Shown piece after piece: positions 24,342 through 32,291 of a stretch of DNA of 64,000 bases. Made by a program: the position numbers and the translations under genes. The notes below the pieces were generated by a model. It did no database searches. It was not told the DNA's origin and worked only from the letters and a program-made list of their open reading frames with translations. Origin of the DNA: Clostridia bacterium (GTDB taxonomy: Bacteria; Bacillota; Clostridia; Christensenellales; Aristaeellaceae); contig JAFXQO010000062.1 of assembly GCA_017527065.1 (NCBI GenBank), positions 1 to 64,000 on the forward strand, written 5' to 3'. Position 1 is the stretch's first letter. Every line of letters starts with the position of its first letter.

Positions 24342-25298
24342 ATGGATATGATCCAGAAATTCGCCTCCCTGGGCATCGTGCCCGTCATCAAGCTGAACGA
24401 CCCCGCCGACGCCGTGCCGCTGTGCCGCGCGTTGGCCAAGGGCGGCCTGCCCGTGGCGGAAATCACCTTCCGCACCGCCGCGGCCGAGGAATCCATCCGC
24501 CGCGTGGCGGCCGAGCTTCCCGACGTGCTCGTGGGCGCGGGCACCGTGCTCACTGTGGAGCAGGCCGACAAGGCCATGAACGCCGGCGCGCAGTTCATCG
24601 TCACCCCCGGCTTCAACCCCGAGGTCGTGGGCCACTGCGTGGAGAAGGGCTATCCCGTCTTCCCCGGCTGCCCCACCACCAGCGACATCGAGCAGGCCAT
24701 CCGCTTCGGGCTGAAGGTGGTCAAATTCTTCCCCGCCGAAGCCATGGGCGGCCTCGCCACCATCAAGGCTGTCAGCGCCCCCTACGGCGACATGCTCTTC
24801 ATGCCCACCGGCGGCGTGAACGAGGACAACCTGAACACCTACCTCTCCTTCCCGAAGATCGTGGCCTGCGGCGGCAGCTGGATGGCCAAGAGCGACCTCA
24901 TCGAGGCGGGCGAGTTCGACAGGATCGAGGAAATCACCCGCAGCGCCGTCCGCAAGATGCTGGGCTTCGAGCTGGTTCACGTGGGCGTCAACTGCGAGAG
25001 CGCCGAGGAAGCCAGCGCCGTGGCGAAGAAGTTCTCCGCGCTGTTCGGCTGGCCGGTGAAGGAGGGCAATTCCTCCGACTTCGCGGGCAAGGCCATCGAG
25101 GCCATGAAAAAGCCCGGCCGCGGCAAAAACGGCCACATCGCCGTCGCCACGAATTCCGTGACCCGCGCCCGCGCCTATCTCGAAGGACAGGGCTTCGCCT
25201 TCGACGAGAGCAGCCTGAGCCTGAAAAACGGTCGTCCCAACGCCATCTACTTTGCCGAAGAGATCGGCGGCTTCGCCATTCACCTGCTTCAGAAGTGA
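24342..25298 (+). CDS. eda: KDPG/KHG aldolase fused to a C-terminal VOC-like domain
   Basis: Residues 1 to about 210 (of 318) are a complete class I aldolase. It splits 2-keto-3-deoxy-6-phosphogluconate into pyruvate and glyceraldehyde 3-phosphate, the last step of hexuronate and Entner-Doudoroff breakdown. Glu40 (AEITFRT) and the Schiff-base Lys128 (VKFFPAE) are present, as are GAGTVL and TPGFNPEV. Residues about 212-318 form a second domain starting FELVHVGVNCES and ending FAIHLLQK, with the beta-alpha-beta-beta pattern of the glyoxalase/VOC fold. ATG 24342 is 10 bp after AAGGAG. The extra domain may bind a sugar acid or metal; its role is unknown. Confidence 0.9.
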   Translation: MDMIQKFASLGIVPVIKLNDPADAVPLCRALAKGGLPVAEITFRTAAAEESIRRVAAELPDVLVGAGTVLTVEQADKAMNAGAQFIVTPGFNPEVVGHCVEKGYPVFPGCPTTSDIEQAIRFGLKVVKFFPAEAMGGLATIKAVSAPYGDMLFMPTGGVNEDNLNTYLSFPKIVACGGSWMAKSDLIEAGEFDRIEEITRSAVRKMLGFELVHVGVNCESAEEASAVAKKFSALFGWPVKEGNSSDFAGKAIEAMKKPGRGKNGHIAVATNSVTRARAYLEGQGFAFDESSLSLKNGRPNAIYFAEEIGGFAIHLLQK

Positions 25299-25318
25299 TC
25301 CTTTCCGTTTTCCCATCG

Positions 25319-25344
25319 GGGCCTCCGCGCGGAGGCCCTTTATT
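25319..25344 (+). terminator. Intrinsic terminator after eda
   Basis: GGGCCTCC (25319-25326) pairs with GGAGGCCC (25331-25338), loop GCGC, followed by TTTATT. Confidence 0.85.
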
Positions 25345-25484
25345 ACGCGCCCGTCAACCTGGAAATTACATAACTAGAACAATTCCGCTCTGCCAAACAA
25401 ATGCCTCAATCCGCATGTTTTGGAAGGATTCCCCGCACGTTTGTCTGAATCCGTCCTCAACCTGTGCGGAAATGTAAAAACTGA

Positions 25485-25513
25485 TTGCATATTCGTGTTA
25501 CAGGGGGTATAAT
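25485..25513 (+). promoter_or_regulatory. Sigma-A promoter of the six-gene catabolic operon
   Basis: TTGCAT (25485-25490) and TATAAT (25508-25513), 17-bp spacer. The upstream stretch 25345-25484 is unusually AT-rich for this window and shows no gene. Confidence 0.82.
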
Positions 25514-25579
25514 AATCGCAGAATGGGCCCGGCAGGGCAACAAACGAAACAGAATAACGGCACGGGAGGAATGCAGCTT

Positions 25580-26374
25580 ATGAAACTGGGCGTGAATACC
25601 GTTCTTTTCAAGGGCACCGGCGTGAAAAACGCCATGAAGGCCATCAAGGCCGCGGGCTACGACGGCGTGGAGCTCTCCGCCATCCAGGGCATGTGCGAAC
25701 ACCTGGTGCTGGACGCCTGGGAGACCCAGGCCCCGCTGGTCAAAGCCGCCGCGATGGAGGCGCGGGTGGAGCTTCTCTCCATGGAGGTCGCCTCGCTGGA
25801 CGAGGAGCGCCTCACCAAAGCCTTCAAGGCCGCGCAGTACCTGGGCATCCCGGTGGTCAACGTGGGCCCCGGCGGCAAGATGGACGTGGAGGAGGACGTG
25901 GTAAAGTCCATCGAGACGCTCACCGCCCGGGCGAAGCTGGCCGCCGAGTACGGCGTCAAGCTGTGCTGCAAGGCGCACGTGGGCTGCGCCATCCACGATA
26001 CGCCCACCACGAAGCGCGCCATGGAAGCCATCCAGCTGGATTCCTTCGGCATCGACATGGACCCCAGCCACATCCATCGGGCGGGCGAGAAGCCCGAGGA
26101 AGCGCTGGCGCAGGTCGTCTCCCGGATGGGACACGTGCACATCCGCGACTGCAAGGGCCCCGGCCCGAACCCCGGCGCGCCCGCCGACCAGGCCTGCGGC
26201 CGCGGCGACATCAACCTGTACGGCTACTTCAAGGCGCTGGTGGACGCGGGCTACGAGGGCCCGGTGTGCCTGGAGGTCATCGGCCCCGAGCTGACCATGC
26301 AGGCTGCCCAGGCCATCGCCAGCGAGAGCTTCGGCTACATGAACGCCATTTTGAAGATGCTGGGAAACAGGTAA
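25580..26374 (+). CDS. Xylose-isomerase-like TIM-barrel sugar epimerase/isomerase
   Basis: This 264-residue protein is of the AP_endonuc_2 / xylose isomerase-like TIM-barrel fold. Metal-site elements are visible: GVELSAI (strand 2 Glu), VNVGPGG, the FGIDMDPSHIHRAGE loop (Asp and His) and VHIRDCKGPG, ending with VCLEVIGPE (last Glu). Such enzymes epimerise or isomerise free or keto sugars and inosose. Start ATG 25580 is 10 bp behind GGGAGG; an upstream ATG (25571) is too close to that site. First gene of an operon with two Gfo/Idh dehydrogenases, the usual partners of these isomerases. Confidence 0.85.
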   Translation: MKLGVNTVLFKGTGVKNAMKAIKAAGYDGVELSAIQGMCEHLVLDAWETQAPLVKAAAMEARVELLSMEVASLDEERLTKAFKAAQYLGIPVVNVGPGGKMDVEEDVVKSIETLTARAKLAAEYGVKLCCKAHVGCAIHDTPTTKRAMEAIQLDSFGIDMDPSHIHRAGEKPEEALAQVVSRMGHVHIRDCKGPGPNPGAPADQACGRGDINLYGYFKALVDAGYEGPVCLEVIGPELTMQAAQAIASESFGYMNAILKMLGNR

Positions 26375-26388
26375 GCCGTGTAATATTT

Positions 26389-26421
26389 AATTAGGAATTA
26401 GGAATTGGGAATTAGGAATTT
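26389..26421. repeat. Heptad repeat block B (AATTAGG/AATTGGG)
   Basis: Units AATTAGG, AATTAGG, AATTGGG, AATTAGG and a partial AATTT. This is the opposite orientation of the CCCAATT units at block A, and is located inside an operon just before the sulfatase-like gene's ribosome site. Confidence 0.75.
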
Positions 26422-26452
26422 GAGTTACCTTGGAAGGGGAGGACGATGGGAT

Positions 26453-27823
26453 ATGGGAAAGAAACCGAATCTTCTGTTCTTTGGCATTGACAGCTTGAGG
26501 CGCAACCACATGAGCCACTACGGCTACGGGCGGCTCACCACGCCCCACATCAGCAAGTACGCCGAGGGCGGCATCACCTTCGACAACTGCTTCTCCGCGC
26601 ACATCCCGACCACGCCGGGCTACGCCAACATGCTCACCGGCCGCGACTGCTTCGGCACCGACGTGGTGGCGCTGGCGCAGAAGGCGATCATCGACGGCGT
26701 GCCGGTGCTGGCGGAGATTCTGCGGGACAACGGCTACAACACCACCTGCGTGGGCTTCCAGGGCAACGCGGGCGGCCGCGGCTACGACACCTACCTCTCC
26801 TTCCCCGGCTGGGGCCCCGATCACGACGACGGCCGCGCCCACAAGGCGGAGAACCTGAACGACGTGGCCATTCCCGAGCTGGAGCGGCTGGCGAAGGAGG
26901 ACAAGCCCTTCATGCTGTTCCTGCGCCATATGGACCCGCACTCGCCGTATCTCGCGCCGGCCCCCTTCGACAACATGTTCTTCCAGGGCGACGCCTTCGA
27001 TCCCAACGACAAGCGCATGCAGAAGGTGTACGACTTCAAGCCCTTCGGCGACTACATCGGCAGCTGGGTGCCCAAGGGCTGCACCAATCCGGACTACGTG
27101 ATCGCCCAGTACGACGGCGCGGTGGCCTACATGGACAGCTGCATCCAGCAGATCCTGACCAAGCTGCACGACCTGGGCCTGGAGGAAGACACCGTGGTCA
27201 TCTTCGTCTCCGACCACGGCGAGACGCTCTATGACCACGACTGCTACTTCGACCATCACGGCATGTACGAGTGCACGCTGGTGGTGCCGCTGATCATCCG
27301 CTGGAAGGGACACCTGCCCGAGGGCAAGCGCTACGCCGACATCTGCCAGCTCAAGGACGTGACCCCCACCCTGCTGGAGCTCATGGGCATCGAGAACAAC
27401 CTGCCCATGGAGGGCCGCAGCCTCATGCCGCTGGTGCGCGGCGAATACCGCGAGCCGGAGCCGGAGTTCTACATCACCGAGTGCACCTGGATGCGCAAGC
27501 ACGGCTGGCGCACGCCGGAATGGAAGCTCATCGTGGCCCTGGAGCCGGACTTCCACTTCAAGCCCGAGATCGAGCTGTACAACCTCATCAAGGACCCGGA
27601 GGAGAACCACAACGTGGCGGATGAAAACCCCGAGGTGGTCGAGGCGCTCAAGACCCGCATGTACGCCTGGATCGCCAAGCGCGAGAAGGAAACCGGCCGC
27701 CCCGCGCCCATCTATACCAACTTCCTGATGAACGGCCGGCCGTTCAAATCATCCCAGGAGGCCTACGACAGCAAGTACATCGGCGGCATCGAGGACGCGG
27801 TGAAGCTGCAGCAGAAGAAGTGA
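26453..27823 (+). CDS. Sulfatase-fold (PF00884) hydrolase with Thr at the formylglycine position
   Basis: This 456-residue cytoplasmic enzyme has the alkaline-phosphatase/sulfatase fold. Metal ligands look intact: FFGIDSLRR (Asp13), FVSDHGETLYDHD, and FLRHMDPHSPY. In sulfatases the nucleophile lies in C/S-x-P-x-R before LTGR. Here the aligned residues are T53-T54-P55-G56-Y57, so there is no Cys or Ser to convert to formylglycine, and the Arg is Tyr. Thr is the nucleophile in related phosphodiesterases and phosphoethanolamine transferases, so a phospho-ester substrate is more likely than a sulfate. No signal peptide. ATG 26453 follows GGGGAGG. Confidence 0.85.
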   Translation: MGKKPNLLFFGIDSLRRNHMSHYGYGRLTTPHISKYAEGGITFDNCFSAHIPTTPGYANMLTGRDCFGTDVVALAQKAIIDGVPVLAEILRDNGYNTTCVGFQGNAGGRGYDTYLSFPGWGPDHDDGRAHKAENLNDVAIPELERLAKEDKPFMLFLRHMDPHSPYLAPAPFDNMFFQGDAFDPNDKRMQKVYDFKPFGDYIGSWVPKGCTNPDYVIAQYDGAVAYMDSCIQQILTKLHDLGLEEDTVVIFVSDHGETLYDHDCYFDHHGMYECTLVVPLIIRWKGHLPEGKRYADICQLKDVTPTLLELMGIENNLPMEGRSLMPLVRGEYREPEPEFYITECTWMRKHGWRTPEWKLIVALEPDFHFKPEIELYNLIKDPEENHNVADENPEVVEALKTRMYAWIAKREKETGRPAPIYTNFLMNGRPFKSSQEAYDSKYIGGIEDAVKLQQKK

Positions 27824-27841
27824 CGCCGGAAGGAGAAAAAC

Positions 27842-28855
27842 ATGCTTAGAGTCTGTGTCATCGGCCTTGGACACATCGGCAACCTGCACGCGCGCATCTA
27901 CCAGGAGGACGAGCTGGTCGACCTGGTGGGCGTGTGCGACATCAACGAGGAGCGCGCCGTCGCGGCCTCGAAGAAGCTTGGCGTCCCCTACTGGCTGGAC
28001 GCCCCCACCATGCTGAAGGAGCTCAAGCCCGACCTGGTCTCCGTCGCCACCGGCGGCTATGAGTATTCCTCCGACCATTACCTGCCCACCATTCAGGCGC
28101 TGGAAGCGGGCTGCCACGTGCTGTGCGAGAAGCCCATCAGCAACCTGATCGAGAACGGCCGGAAGATGGTGGACACCGCCGCGGCGCTGAACCGCTGCTT
28201 CGCCATCGACTTCAACCACCGCTTCACGCCGGCGGCGCGCGCCGCCAAGAAATGGCAGGAGGAGGGCCTCATCGGCGACCTGCTGTTCTGCAACATGGCG
28301 CTGTGGATCGGCAAGCCCCAGGATTTCGAGTCGCCCTACTACCACCTCAAGGCGCTGAACCCCCACTCCTGCGAGATCATCCGCTATTTCATGGGCGACG
28401 TGGAAGCCGTTCAGTGCTTCGCCATGAAGGCCCCCGGCCGCACCATCTGGTCCACCGCCAGCATCAACATGAAGTTTAAGTGCGGCGCGGTGGGGCACCT
28501 GACCTCCAGCTACGACATCGCCCGCGGCCATCCCATGGAGCGGTGCGAGGTGGCGGGCCTCAAGGGCCGCCTGGTGTTCGAGGACATGTGGCGCGAAGCC
28601 ACGCTCTATCCCGCCGGCAACCCCGAGAAGCGCGTCTACACCAACCCCGTCTTCGGCGGCTACTCGGGCTTCGACGACACCTTCCGCGAGCGCATCCGCT
28701 GCTTCGTCCGGCAGGTGGACGCCGGCGTGAAGCCGGAGGATATCGACGGCAGCGGCCTGCAGGGCCTCAAGGCGCAGCAGGTGATCCACGCCGCCATCGA
28801 ATCCCTGGATACGGGGCGCGTCGTCTACCTCGACGAGATGTTCCCCGATAAATAA
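27842..28855 (+). CDS. Gfo/Idh/MocA-family oxidoreductase
   Basis: This 337-residue NAD(P)-dependent dehydrogenase has an N-terminal Rossmann motif VCVIGLGHIGNLHARIY, the CEKPISN motif (near residue 98) and IDFNHRF. The HLKALNPHSCEIIRYFMG helix holds a His in the position of the usual catalytic residue. It starts 18 bp after the sulfatase-fold gene behind GGAAGGAG. With the epimerase and a second Gfo/Idh gene in the operon it probably oxidises or reduces a cyclic polyol or sugar; the substrate is not deducible. Confidence 0.9.
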   Translation: MLRVCVIGLGHIGNLHARIYQEDELVDLVGVCDINEERAVAASKKLGVPYWLDAPTMLKELKPDLVSVATGGYEYSSDHYLPTIQALEAGCHVLCEKPISNLIENGRKMVDTAAALNRCFAIDFNHRFTPAARAAKKWQEEGLIGDLLFCNMALWIGKPQDFESPYYHLKALNPHSCEIIRYFMGDVEAVQCFAMKAPGRTIWSTASINMKFKCGAVGHLTSSYDIARGHPMERCEVAGLKGRLVFEDMWREATLYPAGNPEKRVYTNPVFGGYSGFDDTFRERIRCFVRQVDAGVKPEDIDGSGLQGLKAQQVIHAAIESLDTGRVVYLDEMFPDK

Positions 28856-28868
28856 AGGGGAGAAGTCT

Positions 28869-29723
28869 ATGTCCAACACGCTGCATCTGGATTCGCTGAT
28901 CGCGCCGGGCGAGCCGGCCGTGCGCGTCATGCCCTCCTATCACACCACGGGCGAACGCCACGACCACGACTTCTACGAGCTGGTCTACGTGACCGAGGGC
29001 TTCTGCCTGCACGATACCGGCAGTTCGGTGACGCTGCTCATGGAGGGCGACATCTTCATCCTCAAGCCCTGGATGAGCCACAAGTACAGCGGAAACCGCG
29101 TCACGCGCATCTACAACTGCGTGTTCGGCCTGGACGCCGTGAAGGACAGCCTGGAGGAGTTGCGCCAGATGCCCGGCCTGGACCGCCTGTTCAGCCCGGA
29201 TCCCGACGTGGGCACGCCCCGGCTGCGCCTCACCCTCAGCGAACGCAAATCCTTCCTCCGTCTGATCACCTGGATGCACGAGGAATGCGAGGCGCATCCG
29301 CCGCTGTGGCGCATCCGGCTGAAGAGCCTGCTGAACTGCCTCCTGGTGGAGTACGCCCGGGCGTATCAGGCGCACGTGGGCAGCGAGACGGAAAACGGCG
29401 CTTACTCCGCCTACGTGGCGCTGGCGCTCTCCTACATCGACGCCCACTACGGCGACTGCGGCCTCACCGTGCACGGCATCGCCGGGCAGGTGGGCGTCTC
29501 GGGCGACTACCTGTCGCGCCAGTTCCGCCGGGTGGTGGGCATCGCCGCCCAGGAATACCTCAGGCGCTACCGCTTCGCCCGCTCCATGGAGCTGCTGCAG
29601 GCGGGCGCCCCGGTGGGCGAGGTGGCCGGGCAGGTGGGCTTCCGCAGCCTGTGCCACTTCTCCCGTGAGTTCAAGCGCGAGATGGGCATCACGCCCTCCC
29701 AGTACAAGACCCAGAGCGACTGA
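28869..29723 (+). CDS. AraC-family transcriptional regulator
   Basis: This 284-residue protein has an N-terminal cupin sensor domain (ERHDHDFYELVYVTEG, then GDIFILKPWMSHKY) and a C-terminal double helix-turn-helix (VHGIAGQVGVSGDYLSRQFRR and VGEVAGQVGFRSLCHFSREF, ending GITPSQYK). It lies in the middle of the catabolic operon and is likely its local activator, binding the pathway sugar. Spacing to both neighbours is short (13 and 23 bp), so it is co-transcribed and probably autoregulated. Confidence 0.92.
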   Translation: MSNTLHLDSLIAPGEPAVRVMPSYHTTGERHDHDFYELVYVTEGFCLHDTGSSVTLLMEGDIFILKPWMSHKYSGNRVTRIYNCVFGLDAVKDSLEELRQMPGLDRLFSPDPDVGTPRLRLTLSERKSFLRLITWMHEECEAHPPLWRIRLKSLLNCLLVEYARAYQAHVGSETENGAYSAYVALALSYIDAHYGDCGLTVHGIAGQVGVSGDYLSRQFRRVVGIAAQEYLRRYRFARSMELLQAGAPVGEVAGQVGFRSLCHFSREFKREMGITPSQYKTQSD

Positions 29724-29746
29724 TTGCCCGGAGATGATGTCCCTTG

Positions 29747-30811
29747 ATGACATGCCGCGAGAATTACATCTCCATAGCCCGCCGGACAGGCTATGACGCC
29801 GTACCGGTCAGTTTCTCCATGTGCCCGAACCTGAAGGAGCGCTTCGACGCCTACCGCCGCGAACATGATCTCATCCTGCCCGACGGAGAGGGCTTCCTCA
29901 GCGACCTGCCCATGGAACGCGCCTCAGACGACGCGTTCATAAGGGCATATTATACGGACAAACCCCTCAAGCCCGGCGCGACCATCGACGGCTGGGGCGT
30001 GGCCCACGAGCCGGGCTCGGCCTTCGCCTACCACATGACCTACATGCGTCACCCCATGGAGGTTTTCGACTCGGTGGAGCAGATCGAGGCCTACCCCCTG
30101 CCCATGTTCCGGTCGGAGGGCCTGGCCCGGCAGAAGGCCCAGGCCGACGCGCTGCACGCCGCGGGCCGCCCCGCCATCGGCAGCATGCAGTGCACCATCT
30201 GGGAAACGGCCTGGTATATGCGCGGCATGGAAAACCTGATGTGCGACATGATGTCCGAAGACCCCATGGCCACGGCGCTGCTGGATCGCGTGACAGAGCT
30301 GGCCGCGCAGCGGGCGGTGAGCTTCGCCCGGGCCGGGGCGGACGGCCTGTTCCTGGGCGACGACATCGGCATGCAGCGCACCATCATGATGAGCGAGAGC
30401 CTCTACGGCGAGTGGATCCAGCCGCGCCTCAAGCGGGTGATCGACGCCGCGCGGGCCGTCAATCCGCAGGTGCTCATCTTCTATCATTCCTGCGGCCACG
30501 TGACCGAACTGATCCCCCGTCTGATCGAGGCCGGCATCGACGTGCTGAACCCGGTGCAGCCGGAATGTATGGATTTCAGGGAAATCCACGACATGTTCGG
30601 CGACCGGCTCTCCTTCCACGGCACCATCGGCACCCAGAGCGTGATGCCCTTCGGCACGCCGGAGGACGTCCGGCGGACGGTGTTTGAAAACCTGGACATC
30701 GCCGGAAAGCACGGCGGCCTGTTCGTCTGCCCCACGCATCTTTTAGAGCCGGAAGTCCCCGTGGAAAACGTCGTCGCCTATATCCGCGCCTGCGCGGATT
30801 ACTGTAGCTAA
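29747..30811 (+). CDS. UroD/MtaA-fold protein, third of three
   Basis: This 354-residue protein is the most canonical of the three. FYHSCGHVTELIPRLIEAGI contains the HxCG motif that in MtaA/CmuA-type methyltransferases binds zinc, followed by LNPVQPE and SFHGTIGTQ, all typical of UroD-MtaA barrels. ARAGADGLFLGDDIG is the usual preceding strand. The true UroD N-terminal Arg/porphyrin motif is missing, and no haem genes are near. ATG 29747 is preferred over TTG 29744. Set in a sugar-type operon, it may demethylate or otherwise modify a methylated or decorated substrate; that is inference. Confidence 0.75.
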   Translation: MTCRENYISIARRTGYDAVPVSFSMCPNLKERFDAYRREHDLILPDGEGFLSDLPMERASDDAFIRAYYTDKPLKPGATIDGWGVAHEPGSAFAYHMTYMRHPMEVFDSVEQIEAYPLPMFRSEGLARQKAQADALHAAGRPAIGSMQCTIWETAWYMRGMENLMCDMMSEDPMATALLDRVTELAAQRAVSFARAGADGLFLGDDIGMQRTIMMSESLYGEWIQPRLKRVIDAARAVNPQVLIFYHSCGHVTELIPRLIEAGIDVLNPVQPECMDFREIHDMFGDRLSFHGTIGTQSVMPFGTPEDVRRTVFENLDIAGKHGGLFVCPTHLLEPEVPVENVVAYIRACADYCS

Positions 30812-30815
30812 AATA

Positions 30816-30836
30816 TCCCATTCCCAATTCCCCATT
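30816..30836. repeat. Heptad repeat block C
   Basis: TCCCATT, CCCAATT and CCCCATT in a row, five bases after the UroD-like stop codon and before the last operon gene. Confidence 0.7.
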
Positions 30837-30881
30837 TTGACCGACCTGTCCCGAATCAGAAACGAAAGGAAGGAAAAAAAC

Positions 30882-32012
30882 ATGGCATTGAAATGCGCCG
30901 TCGTCGGTATGGGCGGCATCGGCAACACCCACGCCACCTGCTACAAGGAGAATCCCCTGGCCGAGCTGGTCGCCGTGTGCGACCTGGTGAAGGAAAAGGC
31001 GGACGAGGCCGCCGCCAAGTACGGCTGTCGCGCGTTCTACGACGAAGAAGAGATGCTCAAGGCCATGCCGGAGATCGACGTGGTGTCCATCACCACCTCC
31101 GGCTACGAGAACGGCTCCATGCACTTCGAGCCGGCCATGATCGCGCTCTCCTACAAGAAGGCCGTGCTGGTTGAGAAGCCCATCTGCGCCGACATCCGCG
31201 ACGCCCGCGAGCTGGTGGGCTACGCCGCGAAGAACAAGCTGTACCTCGGCTGCGACCTGAACCACTACTTCACCCAGCCCGCCGACGACGCCAAGAAGCG
31301 CCAGCTGGAGGGCAAGGTGGGCGAGCTGATCTACTGCATCCACAAGGTGGGCTTCAACGGCACGCAGGACGCCTACAGCAAGATGATGCCCCAGCAGTGG
31401 CAGATGCCCTACTCCCATTTGAAGGCCTTCTGCGCGCATCCCTTCTCCGTGATGCGCTACTTCTGCGGCGACATCATCGCCCTGCAGGCCTTCCTGGACA
31501 AGCCCGGCGTGCGCCGCACCGCGGAGGACGCCATGCTCTCCATCAACTCCATCCATGTGAAATTCGCCAACGGCGGCGTGGGCTACCTCATCACCCAGCG
31601 CGGCGACGCCATGTTCGGCTACGGCGGCTGGTGGAGCTATGAGCACTGCGGCTCCAAGAGCACCTTCGCCATCGAGAACTGCGTGGAGAAGCTGCACATC
31701 TGGGATCCCAAGGAATTCGACACCAGCCGGGGCACCATGAACCAGGCCACGCCCGAGCCCGCCACCACCGACTACGGCGTGAGCAGCTTCAGCGCCACCT
31801 TCCCCCGCCGCATTAACGCCTTCCTGGAGGATGTGACGAACAAGGTGCCCTACGAGTACATCCGCGCCTCGGGCCGCGACGCCCTCGCCACCCTGGAATA
31901 CACCTTCGCCGCCATCAAGTCCTACGAGAACGGCGGCGTGCTGGTCGTGCCGGAGATGCTCCCGCCGATGCACGGCGACATCTCCCGCATCAAGCTGCCC
32001 TGGGACAAATAA
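30882..32012 (+). CDS. Gfo/Idh/MocA-family oxidoreductase, second in the operon
   Basis: This 376-residue dehydrogenase has an N-terminal Rossmann fold (CAVVGMGGIGNTHATCY), the VEKPICAD motif and DLNHYFTQP, and a C-terminal domain with HLKAFCAHPFSVMRYFCGD. It is 24 bp longer per domain loop than the upstream paralogue and only moderately similar, so the two probably act on successive intermediates. The start is ATG 30882, with AAAGGAAGG upstream. It is the last gene of the operon; a MITE-like repeat follows 19 bp after the stop codon. Confidence 0.88.
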   Translation: MALKCAVVGMGGIGNTHATCYKENPLAELVAVCDLVKEKADEAAAKYGCRAFYDEEEMLKAMPEIDVVSITTSGYENGSMHFEPAMIALSYKKAVLVEKPICADIRDARELVGYAAKNKLYLGCDLNHYFTQPADDAKKRQLEGKVGELIYCIHKVGFNGTQDAYSKMMPQQWQMPYSHLKAFCAHPFSVMRYFCGDIIALQAFLDKPGVRRTAEDAMLSINSIHVKFANGGVGYLITQRGDAMFGYGGWWSYEHCGSKSTFAIENCVEKLHIWDPKEFDTSRGTMNQATPEPATTDYGVSSFSATFPRRINAFLEDVTNKVPYEYIRASGRDALATLEYTFAAIKSYENGGVLVVPEMLPPMHGDISRIKLPWDK

Positions 32013-32030
32013 TTGATTCATCGCGGAAAA

Positions 32031-32178
32031 TTGTGGGATGCCGACTCCCTTCGTCTCGGCTGCGCCGAGCCACCTCCCTCAGGGAGGGAGGCAATGGCGT
32101 TCCCCTTCGCAGCTGTGAGGCTCCCTCTTTGAGGGAGCTGGCACGCGAAGCGTGACTGAGGGAGTTATAATCCCACAG
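32031..32178. mobile_element. MITE-like element with 8-bp terminal inverted repeats
   Basis: TGTGGGAT at 32032-32039 is the inverse of ATCCCACA at 32170-32177. The 146-bp interior has no reading frame but several palindromes: CTCGGCTGCGCCGAG, CCTCCCTCAGGGAGG and a CTCCCTC...GAGGGAG stem. Near-identical copies of this kind of CTCCCTCAG-rich element are familiar from gut Clostridia. GAAAA flanks both ends and may be a target duplication. Confidence 0.7.
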
Positions 32179-32252
32179 AAAAACATGAAGAATCAAATAA
32201 TTCGAGGGAAAATGCGGGGGGAACCTTTCCTCCTTCAAGGAAATAGTTATAG

Positions 32253-32286
32253 TTCAGCCCCCGGCGCGCAGGCGCCGGGGGCTGAA
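32253..32286 (-). terminator. 15-bp GC hairpin at the end of the mfd operon
   Basis: Positions 32253-32267 pair perfectly with 32272-32286, loop GCAG, 6 bp past the mfd stop codon. No good T-run follows, so termination may be partial or bidirectional. Confidence 0.65.
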
Positions 32287-32291
32287 TGATG

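Noticed and set aside
26453..27823. Annotation as a true formylglycine sulfatase
   Set aside because: The position that must be Cys or Ser is Thr53 and the following Arg is Tyr, so the maturation motif is absent.
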